The notes under the pieces were generated by a model, which was not told where the DNA came from, ran no database searches, and was given only the letters and a program-made list of their open reading frames with translations. A stretch of DNA of 58,988 nt from JBHENW01 sp046261875. GTDB taxonomy: Bacteria > Acidobacteriota > Thermoanaerobaculia > UBA5066 > Gp7-AA6. This document shows positions 41,187 through 49,635 of this stretch, in pieces; position 1 is the stretch's first letter, and each line of letters opens with the position of its first letter. Both the position numbers and the translations under genes were made by a program. The DNA is taken from NCBI GenBank assembly GCA_046261875.1, contig JBHENW010000177.1, positions 1 through 58,988 of the forward strand, given 5' to 3'.

Positions 41187-42719
41187 TCATCGAAGTTCCC
41201 GTTTGAGAACCTTGCCGGTCGCGGTCATCGGCAACGCGTCGCGAAACTCGACGGAGCGCGGACACTTGAACGAGGCGAGGCGCTCGCGGCACCACCCGAG
41301 GATCTCCTCCTCGGACGCGCCGCCAGCCGGCTTGCGCACGACGTAGGCCTTGACCTCTTCGCCCAGACGCTCGTCGGGCACTCCGACGACGGCGACGAGG
41401 GAAACGGCGGGGTGGGTCATCAGCAGCTCCTCGATCTCGCGCGGATAGACGTTGAACCCGCCGCGCAGGATCATGTCCTTCTTGCGGTCCACGATGTAGA
41501 AGAAGCCGTCCTCGTCCTGGTATGCCACGTCGCCCGTGTGGAACCACCCCGACCGCATCGCCTCGGCGGTCGCTTCCGGTCGCCCGAGGTAGCCCTTCAT
41601 GACGTTGTGCCCGCGCACCACGATCTCTCCCTTTTCGCCGCGGGGCACCTCGCGGTCCGAGTCGTCGAAGACAGCCACCCGCGTCCCCCAGATCGTCTTC
41701 CCGATCGATCCCGTCTTGCGCTCTTCCCGCGACCGGTTGAAGGTCGCCACGGGCGATGTCTCCGAGAGGCCGTACCCCTCGAGGATCGTCACGCCGAAGG
41801 TCTCCTCGAACTGGCGCATGAGCTCGACCGGCATGGCCGCGCCCCCCGATACGCAGAGCCGCAGCGAATCCCGGATCGCGCCGGCGTGGCGGGCGCGGTC
41901 CGGATGGTTCAGCAAGGCCCAGTACATCGTCGGCACGCCCGCGAAAACGGTCACCCCGTCCTTCGCGAGGGATCGCAGCACCTTCTCGGCGTCGAACCGC
42001 GGCTGGAGCGCCACCGCGGCGCCCGCGTAGAAGCCGGCGTTCATGACGCAGGTCTGCCCGAAGGAATGGAAGAGCGGCAGCACGGCCATGAGCACGTCGT
42101 CGGAAGTCAGGTGGAACAGCCGCTCCGCGCAGTAGAGCGCGTTGAAGAACATGTTGAAGTGGGTCAGCTCGGCGCCCTTGGCCTGTCCCGTCGTGCCGCT
42201 CGTGTACAGGATGACCGCGGTGTCGTCGGGCATCCTCTGCGCGGGATCGAACTCCTCCGGGGCCGAGCGCAGGACCTCGCCGAGGCTCCGGATCTTTCCG
42301 TCCTCGGACGGGCCGCCGGCGCCGTCCCCTCCCGCCACCCAGAGCTGCTCACAGCCGGGCGCGTCCTCGAGGCTGCGCCGGGCCTCCGGGGCGAAGCCTT
42401 CGAAGGCCACGAGAAGCCGCGCGCTCGAATCGTTCAGGTGATAGGCGATCTCGCGCGCTTTCAAGAGAACATTGAGCGGGACGACGGTCGCCCCGGACAC
42501 GAGCGATCCGTAGTAGGCGACCGCGAAGTCCGGGATGTTGGGGAGCAGCAGGGCGACCCGGTCGCCCCGCCCCACCCCCGCCCGTGACAGCGCGGCGGCG
42601 AAGCGACGGGCGCCCGCATCGAGCTCAGCGTACGTCACGCGCCGGTCCCCCTGCACGATCGCCGGGCGGTCGGGGAGATCCGAGGCGGAAGTCTCGAGAA
42701 GAGTCGAGAGGTTGAGCAT
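41187..42719 (-). CDS. Long-chain fatty-acid-CoA ligase (AMP-forming)
   Basis: Activates a carboxylic acid to an acyl-CoA via acyl-AMP. 510 aa. ANL motifs: ILYTSGTTGQAKGAELTH (P-loop), GYGLSETSPV, GWFHTGDVAYQDEDGFFYIVDRKKDMILRGGFNVYPREIEE, and the catalytic Lys in TATGKVLKREL. ATG 42719 matches family N termini; GAGGAGG lies about 12 nt upstream and a minus-strand TATATT a little farther. Divergent from the Gfo/Idh/MocA remnant. Confidence 0.94.
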   Translation of the reverse strand: MLNLSTLLETSASDLPDRPAIVQGDRRVTYAELDAGARRFAAALSRAGVGRGDRVALLLPNIPDFAVAYYGSLVSGATVVPLNVLLKAREIAYHLNDSSARLLVAFEGFAPEARRSLEDAPGCEQLWVAGGDGAGGPSEDGKIRSLGEVLRSAPEEFDPAQRMPDDTAVILYTSGTTGQAKGAELTHFNMFFNALYCAERLFHLTSDDVLMAVLPLFHSFGQTCVMNAGFYAGAAVALQPRFDAEKVLRSLAKDGVTVFAGVPTMYWALLNHPDRARHAGAIRDSLRLCVSGGAAMPVELMRQFEETFGVTILEGYGLSETSPVATFNRSREERKTGSIGKTIWGTRVAVFDDSDREVPRGEKGEIVVRGHNVMKGYLGRPEATAEAMRSGWFHTGDVAYQDEDGFFYIVDRKKDMILRGGFNVYPREIEELLMTHPAVSLVAVVGVPDERLGEEVKAYVVRKPAGGASEEEILGWCRERLASFKCPRSVEFRDALPMTATGKVLKRELR

Positions 42720-42744
42720 GGGCCGGAGTGTCCTCCTCGCTGAA

Positions 42745-42750
42745 TATAGT
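42745..42750 (+). promoter_or_regulatory. -10 box (TATAGT) of leaderless Gfo/Idh/MocA gene
   Basis: TATAGT, 6-nt spacer (tccgga), ATG 42757. Confidence 0.5.
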
Positions 42751-42756
42751 TCCGGA

Positions 42757-43534
42757 ATGCCCCGCGCCCGCCGCAGCGGCGAGAAGGTCCGGGTCGCCGT
42801 CGTCGGCGGCGGTTTCATCGCCAAGGCGCACGCCGCCGCGTTCCATGCCCTCGCGGCCTACTACCCCGAGCTCCCGCCGGTCGACCGGACGGTCCTCTGC
42901 GACGCCACGGAGGATCTCGCCCGCACGGCCGCCGTCCGTCTCGGGTTCTCGCAGTGGGCCGTCGGCTGGGAGCGGACCGTCGAAAGAGAAGACGTGGATC
43001 TCGTCGTCATCGCCACGCCTCCCGACCTGCACCGGGACGTCGCCGTCGCCGCCACGCGGGCGGGGAAGGACGTCCTCTGCGAGAAACCGCTGGCCCGCAA
43101 CGCTGCCGAGGCGGCCGAGATGCTCCGCGAGGCGGATGCGGCCCGGGTTCTCCACGTCACCGGCTTCAATCACCGCCAGTCGCCTCTGCTGCGCCAGGCG
43201 CGGAGGCTCACCTCCGAGGGAGCGGTCGGCGACGTCTTCCACGTGACGGGCCGCTACTTCCAGGATTACGGCCGTGACCCGAGCCGGCCGGCGAACTGGC
43301 GCCATCAGACGGCTCGCGCGGGCGGCGGCGCGGTCACGGACGCCGGCTCGCATCTCATCGACGCCGTGCGGCTCCTCGCCGGGGACATCGCGGGCGATGT
43401 CCGGCGACGCGGAAGCGGTGAACTCCCTGGCGACCTTCGAGGACGGCTGGCGCGTATGCCGGGTGACGGACGCGGTCATCGAGTCCGGCGGCACCGGCCG
43501 GTGGGTCGAGATCCCCCAACACGGGAGCCGGCGG
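42757..43534 (+). pseudogene. Gfo/Idh/MocA oxidoreductase with internal deletion and frameshift
   Basis: N-terminal NAD-binding domain intact: RVAVVGGGFIAKAHAAAFHA, VIATPPDLHRDVAVAATRAG, VLCEKPLARNAAEA and GGGAVTDAGSHLIDAVRLLAG. Directly after GDIAGDV (about 43400) the frame changes and reads SGDAEAVNSLATFEDGWRV and TDAVIESGGTGRWVEI, which is the extreme C terminus of the family. About 110-130 residues of the C-terminal substrate domain are missing, so the product cannot be a working dehydrogenase as read. No in-frame stop separates it from the epimerase gene. Confidence 0.75.
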
Positions 43535-44384
43535 GTGAAGCTCGGCGTTTATCACCTGATCTGGGCGCCGCCTCTGACCGACGGGGAGTTCCCCGCGCTC
43601 GTGGAGCTCGCTCGCCGCGCGGGGCGCAGGTGCTGGAGATCGCCGCCTCCCGCGATCCCTTCCCGCTCGACGCGCGGAGCGCCCGGCGGGTGCTCGCCGA
43701 CGCCGGGCTCGAAGGGACGCTCGTCACGACGGTCTCGCCGGAGCTCGACATCGGTTCCGAGGACGCCGCGGCGCCCCGCCGGGGCGAGGAGCACCTCGCG
43801 CGATACCTCGGGACGGCGGAGGATCTCGGCTCGGGCATCCTGGCCGGCCCTCTCTACGGTCCGGTCTGGAATCCGACGCTGTTCTCGCCCGAGGGGCGCG
43901 CGAGCCGCTGGGGACGCTGCGTCGAAGGACTCGCGCGCCTCGGCGCCCGGGCGAGGGACCACGGGGTTTCGGTCGCAATCGAGCCCCTCTCACGCTTCCA
44001 TACGAGTTTCCTCAACACGGCGACCGACGGCGTTCGGCTGATCGATGAAATCGGGCATCCGGCGGTCGGGCTCCTCCTCGACACCTTCCAGATGAACATC
44101 GAGAGAAAAGCGTCGGGGATGGGATCCGCCTCGCCGGCCGGCGGCTCTTCCAGCTCCATGCCTCGGAGAACGACCGCGGCACTCCCGGGAGTGGGCACGT
44201 GGACTGGAACGACGTGCGCGACGCGCTGCGAGAGACCGGCTACGATGGGCGGGTCGTGATCGAGGCCTTCAATCCCGACGTCCCCCAGCTCGCGGAGTTC
44301 CTCAAAGTCTGGCGCCGCCTCGAGAGCGACCAGGACACGCTGGCCCGCGACGGGATCCGGTTCCTGCGGGAGCTGTTCGCCTAG
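43535..44384 (+). pseudogene. Sugar phosphate isomerase/epimerase (xylose isomerase-like TIM barrel), two frameshifts
   Basis: Pieces in three frames together give one roughly 283-aa AP-endonuclease-2/xylose-isomerase-like protein: VKLGVYHLIWAPPLTDGEFP; after about 43630 VLEIAASRDPFPLDARSARR through IEPLSRFHTSFLNTATDGV and LLLDTFQMNIE; and after about 44110 HVDWNDVRDALRETGYDGRV to FLRELFA. The first break is fixed by adding one G to gcggggcgc, the second by removing two bases from atcgagagaaaa. Pairing with Gfo/Idh and an MFS/GPH transporter suggests a polyol or sugar-acid catabolic unit. Confidence 0.75.
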
Positions 44385-45880
44385 GCCGGCGAGCCGCGGC
44401 GCCGCGCCGCGAGGGCGGCCTGTACTTCGCGCCAGCGCTCGCGCGTGATTCCGTAGCGCGCGATGAAGAGGAGAGCGAAAGGCGCGGTGGCGAGCAGCAG
44501 GTACGTCGGCACCATCGCCAGGTTGAAGCGGGTCGAGGCGCTCTGGGCCTTCACGTTCGGGTCGAAGCCGATGAGCTCGAGCGCGAACCCCGAAAGCAAC
44601 GTGCTGATGGAGACCCCGGCGCTGTAGGCGAAGCTGTACATGCCGAAATAGAGCCCTTCGTCTCGCTTCCCCGTCCGCAGCTCCTCCACGTCCGCGGCGT
44701 CCGCGACCATCGCGTTTGGGACCGACATGAAAGCGCCGTTCCCGAGCCCGGCGAGGACCATGAACGCCCCGAGGGTCAGCAGCAGGGAGGGCCCCTCGAT
44801 CGGAAAGAGTCGCCACCAGACGTGCGACCAGGGAGCCCCGACGAAGCCGACGAACCCGACGATCAACCCGACCGTGAGCGCGGTCTTCTTCTCGTAGCGC
44901 TTCGTGAAGGCGACCCAGAGCGGCTGGGAGAGAACGGACGTCCCCAGGACGATGAGCGTCAGCACGCCGATCATCGGCCCGGACATCCCGTACGTGTACG
45001 TGTTGGTGTGGAACCCGATCGCGATGCCGAACTGGAAGCCCGCCTCGATGATGAAGATCATGAGGACGAGCATCCGGAGCTCCCGGTTGCGCAGCGCGCC
45101 GAGGAAGTCCGCGATAAGGTTGGCCGCCGACACGCGGCGCCGCCGCATCTCCTCCGTCCGCCCCGGGAGCCGGGGGATGTACTTCCAGGTCGCGGCGATG
45201 CAGACGGCGGCGGAGAAAAGAGCGGCGACGGCGAACGCGGCCCCCATGCGGGGGTACGCGGCGGGATTGAGCTGGCCGCGGGGATACTCGGGCGTCGAGC
45301 GGAAGAAGATGAGCGTCGCTCCGGCGATCGCCGCGATCATGCCGACGAGATAGAAGGCTGCCCGGTAGCCCTGGATCGCCGCCCGCTCGTCGTAGTCCGT
45401 CGAGAGCTCGCCGCCCAGAGCGAGGTAGGGGATCGAGTACACCGAGAGGGCCGTCTTCAAAGCGGTCACGGCGAAGAAGACCCCCCAGAAACGGACGGCC
45501 ACGGAGGCCTCGGGGGGAATCGACCAGAGGATCGCCGTGAGGGCCGCGACGAGCAGGCCGCCCGTCAGGAGGTAGAGGTGGCGGCGCCCCCACCGCCCGC
45601 CGTCGGTGTTGTCCGAGAGATAGCCGAGCAGGGGGTCGATCGCGGCATCCCACACGATCGTGAGCGCGATTGCCGTGCCGGCCGCCGCGGCGGGGACCTT
45701 GAGGATGGCCGTCGCGAAGAAGACAAGGAGGCTGGCGACGGCCTGGTACGGAAGCGAGAACGCGACGTTGCCGAAACCGTAGCCGAAGCGGTCGAACGCC
45801 GGGACCCGGGCGCCGGGCCGGGAAAACACGCCGGGTTTCGAGGCGGCAGCCGCGCTACGCGCGTCGGGCGGCGAGGGCAT
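44381..45880 (-). CDS. MFS transporter, GPH/MelB-like sugar:cation symporter
   Basis: 499 aa, 12 predicted membrane helices. The GPH signature appears as TIVWDAAIDPLLGYLSDNTDGGRWGRRHLYLL and SIPYLALGGELSTDYDERAAIQGYR; MVADAADVEELRTGKRDEGLYFG lies in the second half. Likely imports a sugar or glycoside. The ORF is uninterrupted, unlike its neighbours. It overlaps the ligase remnant by 26 nt at its start and the epimerase by 4 nt at its end. Confidence 0.9.
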   Translation of the reverse strand: MPSPPDARSAAAASKPGVFSRPGARVPAFDRFGYGFGNVAFSLPYQAVASLLVFFATAILKVPAAAAGTAIALTIVWDAAIDPLLGYLSDNTDGGRWGRRHLYLLTGGLLVAALTAILWSIPPEASVAVRFWGVFFAVTALKTALSVYSIPYLALGGELSTDYDERAAIQGYRAAFYLVGMIAAIAGATLIFFRSTPEYPRGQLNPAAYPRMGAAFAVAALFSAAVCIAATWKYIPRLPGRTEEMRRRRVSAANLIADFLGALRNRELRMLVLMIFIIEAGFQFGIAIGFHTNTYTYGMSGPMIGVLTLIVLGTSVLSQPLWVAFTKRYEKKTALTVGLIVGFVGFVGAPWSHVWWRLFPIEGPSLLLTLGAFMVLAGLGNGAFMSVPNAMVADAADVEELRTGKRDEGLYFGMYSFAYSAGVSISTLLSGFALELIGFDPNVKAQSASTRFNLAMVPTYLLLATAPFALLFIARYGITRERWREVQAALAARRRGSPA

Positions 45881-46689
45881 CCCGGACCTCCCGCTTCAGG
45901 ACTTTACCCTGCAGGCTGCGGGGAAGCTCGGGGAGGATCTCGACGGCGTCGGGACGCTCGTACGAGTCGAGCCGCTCAACGAGGTGGTGGAGGAGTTCGC
46001 CGCGCAGGCGCTCGGTATCCGGGCTTCCGCGCTGCGCCTTCCGCACCGACACGGCGAGGACGAGGCGTTCCGAATGCGGCATCTGGACCGCCGCCGCCTC
46101 CTTGACCATGGGGTGATCGCAGCACGCCTCTTCGACTCTCCGCGGATACACGTTCCGGCCGCCGCGCGTCATCACGTCCTTGAGCCGGTCGATCACGTGG
46201 AGCCGGCCGCGCGCGTCGAGATCCCGGTCAGGAAGCCCCGCGGCGCGGGCGCCGGGCAGGACGCGCCGCAGGTAGTCGGGGAAACGCGGCATGAGCCCGC
46301 CGTCGTACACCACGACCTTCGGGGCGGCGGAAGCGAGCGCCTGAGCCATCGCCTCGGGCGGGAGCAGCGGAGAAACTCCGAAGAGCGCGGCGCCGTGCTC
46401 GGCCCTGGCAAGGAGGAGCTCGAATGAAGATCTCCGGGCGGGGCGAGAGAACGGCGCCCATGAAGTCCTCCGGCCCGACGCCGAGCGAGTCGAAGAGGTT
46501 GGCCAGGCGGCGCGTCCGCTCCGCGACCTCGGCGTAAGTCCACCGCGCGCGGGTCGTGGCCAGGGCGGTCCGGTCTGCGTAACGGTCGAGCGCGCCGCGC
46601 AGCGCATCGCGGAGGTCGGCCCCTCGGGGAAACGTGCCGGAGCCGGCACTTTCCGCGGCCGCGAAGCCGGAGGGCGGAGCTCTTTCCAT
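45855..46689 (-). pseudogene. Acyl-CoA synthetase remnant (internal deletion plus frameshift)
   Basis: Begins with a good ribosome site (GGGAGG, 5 nt before ATG 46689) and the ANL N terminus (RYADRTALATTRARWTYAEVAERTRRLAN, then RPEIF). It shifts frame near 46425 (FELLLARAEHGAALFGVSPLLPPEAMAQALASAAP), then jumps at about 46250 to the C-terminal domain (GRLHVIDRLKDVMTRGGRNVYPRRVEEACCDHP, LQGKVLKRE). The central roughly 250 residues, including the TSGTTG loop and aromatic-Gly-Glu motif, are missing, so it cannot be active. Confidence 0.78.
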
Positions 46690-46842
46690 GAACACCTCCC
46701 GATCACTTCCCGCATCGGGGCTCCATGGCAGGGCCTTGGCTCGGCGGCCGATCGGGCGGCCGAGTCAGGGTCCTACCGGTCGCCCGGAGACCCGCGATGC
46801 TCTATTGGACTCTCGTCTGTACCGAGACTTTACACCCTGATC

Positions 46843-49620
46843 CTAGAAAGTGACGCGCGCGGCGACCTGGAACTGCCGCGGTTGAAACAGGTCGTTGGTG
46901 GACGGGCCCGGCTGGCCGAAAGTCGCCGGGATCGGGAAGCTCGCTGAATACCGGGCCGGGCTCGTCCCCATGGCCGGGACGTCGGGGGGGATGACGGTGT
47001 TGTACGTGGCCGGATCGAAGTTCTCGTGGTTGATCACGTTGAAGACCTCCCCGATGAGCTCCAGGCCAACCGGGCCGAGTTGGAACCTCTTGGAGAGACG
47101 CAGGTCCCAGCGGAAGTACGGGTCCGACCGCTCCGAGTTGCGCGAGAAGCCCGGCGGCCGGTCCTGCCCGAAGGGGGGTGCGCCGTCCACGTTGATGTCC
47201 ACGCCGGAGAAGGCGCCGTAGGGCTGGCCCGAGGCCCAGGTCAGAATGGTTCCGGCCTGGAAGCCCCAGGGCAGCTCGTACGATCCGTTGGCCACGAGGC
47301 GGTGCCGCTGGTCGGAGCGGCACGGCCCCTTGTCCCGGTTGAATGGGGAGGGATCGCGGCTGTCGGAAACCGCGATGCCGAAGAACTCCGACTCATTGGT
47401 GCACTTGGACCAGGTGTAAGAGAGCTGCGCCTGCCATCCGTCGTCGAAAGCCTTCCGGACGCTCGTCAGCAAGGCGTAATACCAGGAGTCCGCGCCGGAG
47501 TGCACTCGCCGGATGTCGGCGATGCGGGTGTCGGGGCGCGGGGAGTTGGTCACCGCGGGATTCGAACGGAGGTTTTCCCGGATCTCGCCGAGCTCGTGGT
47601 AGCCGCGCGAGTACACCGCATCCACCGACGCCGCCCAGTTCGTCAGAACCTCCGTGGCGAGACCCAGGCTGTACGTCACGGTGTATGGCGTCTGCAGGTC
47701 CTCGTCGTTCATTCGGATCTGCGACGGCTGCGGGACGTTCGCGCTCGGCGGGCTGTCCACGTTGCAGCCTCCCGGCACGGCAAAGCAGGGGAAGACGGCG
47801 ATGCGGAAGTCCTGCCCGTTGAAGATGTCTTCGTTGAGCGACAGGTTGTTGAAGAGCTGGAAGTGAAAGATGCCGCCTCCCCCGCGGATCACCGTCGTGC
47901 CCCGCCCCGAAATGTCGTAGGCGAAGCCGAATCGGGGCTGGATGTTGTCGGAGTCCTCCTCGCGGGCATTGGGGATTCCCCAGGGGCTCTCGAAGTCCGC
48001 GTTGGCCGCTCCGTCCTGGAAATCCCATCGCACCCCCAGGTTGGCGGTCAGCCGGTCCGAGATCCGCCACTCGTCCTGAACGAACGCGGCGTAGAAGTCG
48101 AGCTCGTTGACGGTCGTCGGATCGCCAAAGCCTCCGATGAAGACGAAGGGGGCGGCGTTCGCGGCGTTGGACTGGAACTGGAACAGGCCGCGCGAGAAGA
48201 GGTCGAAGAACACGTCCCCCTTCCAGCGGGAGTATTCCCCTCCGACACGGACGAAGTGTCTCGCGATCGTCCACGCCATCGTGTCCGCGATGCCCCAGCG
48301 GGATTCTTCGCCTCCCTGCGGGAACCTCGGGTTGCCTCCGAAGCTGTAAGAGGGATGCTGCCGGCCGGGCAGGTTCGAGTTGGGCGCCGAGGACTGGTCG
48401 AAGTCGAGCCAGGTCCCGCGCGCCTCGTTGAAGAACGTGCTCGACGGCACCCACTGGTGGGACAGGATCGCGCCCTGCGTCGTGGTCGCCTGCGCGTAAC
48501 CGTAAGACGCCGCGAAACGCCCACCGACCCCGAGGTTGGTCTGTTCGCGGTCGTCGTAGCGGTAGGAAAGCGTCAGGCGGTGAGGGGACGAAATGTTGAC
48601 GTCCACCTTGGCGAAAGCGAGCTGCCGCTGCGTCGTGACGTCCGCGACCGAGGAGAGATCCGGCCGCGTCGGGATGTTGATCGGCAGCGCGCTTTCCAGG
48701 TCGAGGTCGTCGTACGACACGAAGAAGAAGGCCCGGTCGGGCGCGATCGGCCCGCCGAGCGTCGCGCCGAAGTTGATGCGCTCAGTCTGCTGCTCGGGGA
48801 CCGGAAAAAACGGGTCCTCCGTGAGGTCCTCGTTTCGGAAATACGTGTAAACCGACCCGTGCAGCGCGTTGGTTCCGGAGCGCGTGAGGACGTTGACGAC
48901 GACGGCGTTCGAGCGTCCATGCTCCGCCGAGAAGTTGTACGTGAGAACCTGGAACTCCTGGACCGTGTCCTGGCTCACGTTGGCCTGCTGGCCGCCGACG
49001 ATGAAATTATTGTTGTCCGCACCATCGAGCGAGATGTACGTCCAGCGCGACTCCTGGGCGCCGCCCCCGACGACCCCGGAGAACGCGACGTCCCGGCCGG
49101 CAGTCGTGCCGGGCGCCAGGAGGGCGAGCTCGAGATAGTTGCGCGTCGGGAGCGGCAGCGTGCGCACCTGCTGCGGGGTCACGTTCGAGGCGACCTGGGA
49201 GGTCGTGGGATCGATGAGCTCGGTCTCCCCGGTCACCTCGACCGTCTCGGTCGCCTCAAGCTGCAGCCGGATCTCGATGACCGCTTCCTGGCCCACGACG
49301 ATGACGTTGCCCGGCCGGCGGTAGGGAGAAAAGCCCTGTTGTCCGACGGCGAGCGTGTACGCCCCCGGACGCAGAAGGGGGATCCGGTACGTCCCCGACG
49401 CGTCCGTGACCGCCGTGAACTCGGTGCCTCGCTCCTCGTCCCGCGCGGTCACCGTGATTCCCGGCAGACCGCTCGCGTCCTGCGCCAGGACGACGCGCCC
49501 GGAGATCGCTGCGGTCCCCGCCGTCTGCGCTCCCGCGCGTTCGGCCGCGAGGAACGCTCCGATGAGGCCCAGCGCCGCCATCCGCATAGCCCGACGGCCC
49601 GTTGCTGATCCGATCCGCAC
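46843..49620 (-). CDS. TonB-dependent receptor with carboxypeptidase-regulatory domain (Oar-like)
   Basis: Outer-membrane transporter or adhesin of 925 aa. Signal peptide (ALGLIGAFLAAERAGAQ), CarboxypepD_reg-like Ig domain (AAISGRVVLAQDASGLPGITVTARD, TDASGTYRIPLLRPGAYTL), plug domain (QVRTLPLPTRNYLELALLAPG, VSQDTVQEFQVLTYNFSAEHG) and a beta-barrel ending in QVAARVTF with the terminal Phe of barrel proteins. Substrate unknown. GTG 49620 has AAGGAGG 4 nt upstream and lies 15 nt after the sulfatase-fold/TPR gene, so the two form an operon. Confidence 0.93.
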   Translation of the reverse strand: MRIGSATGRRAMRMAALGLIGAFLAAERAGAQTAGTAAISGRVVLAQDASGLPGITVTARDEERGTEFTAVTDASGTYRIPLLRPGAYTLAVGQQGFSPYRRPGNVIVVGQEAVIEIRLQLEATETVEVTGETELIDPTTSQVASNVTPQQVRTLPLPTRNYLELALLAPGTTAGRDVAFSGVVGGGAQESRWTYISLDGADNNNFIVGGQQANVSQDTVQEFQVLTYNFSAEHGRSNAVVVNVLTRSGTNALHGSVYTYFRNEDLTEDPFFPVPEQQTERINFGATLGGPIAPDRAFFFVSYDDLDLESALPINIPTRPDLSSVADVTTQRQLAFAKVDVNISSPHRLTLSYRYDDREQTNLGVGGRFAASYGYAQATTTQGAILSHQWVPSSTFFNEARGTWLDFDQSSAPNSNLPGRQHPSYSFGGNPRFPQGGEESRWGIADTMAWTIARHFVRVGGEYSRWKGDVFFDLFSRGLFQFQSNAANAAPFVFIGGFGDPTTVNELDFYAAFVQDEWRISDRLTANLGVRWDFQDGAANADFESPWGIPNAREEDSDNIQPRFGFAYDISGRGTTVIRGGGGIFHFQLFNNLSLNEDIFNGQDFRIAVFPCFAVPGGCNVDSPPSANVPQPSQIRMNDEDLQTPYTVTYSLGLATEVLTNWAASVDAVYSRGYHELGEIRENLRSNPAVTNSPRPDTRIADIRRVHSGADSWYYALLTSVRKAFDDGWQAQLSYTWSKCTNESEFFGIAVSDSRDPSPFNRDKGPCRSDQRHRLVANGSYELPWGFQAGTILTWASGQPYGAFSGVDINVDGAPPFGQDRPPGFSRNSERSDPYFRWDLRLSKRFQLGPVGLELIGEVFNVINHENFDPATYNTVIPPDVPAMGTSPARYSASFPIPATFGQPGPSTNDLFQPRQFQVAARVTF

Positions 49621-49635
49621 AGACCCTCCTTCCCG

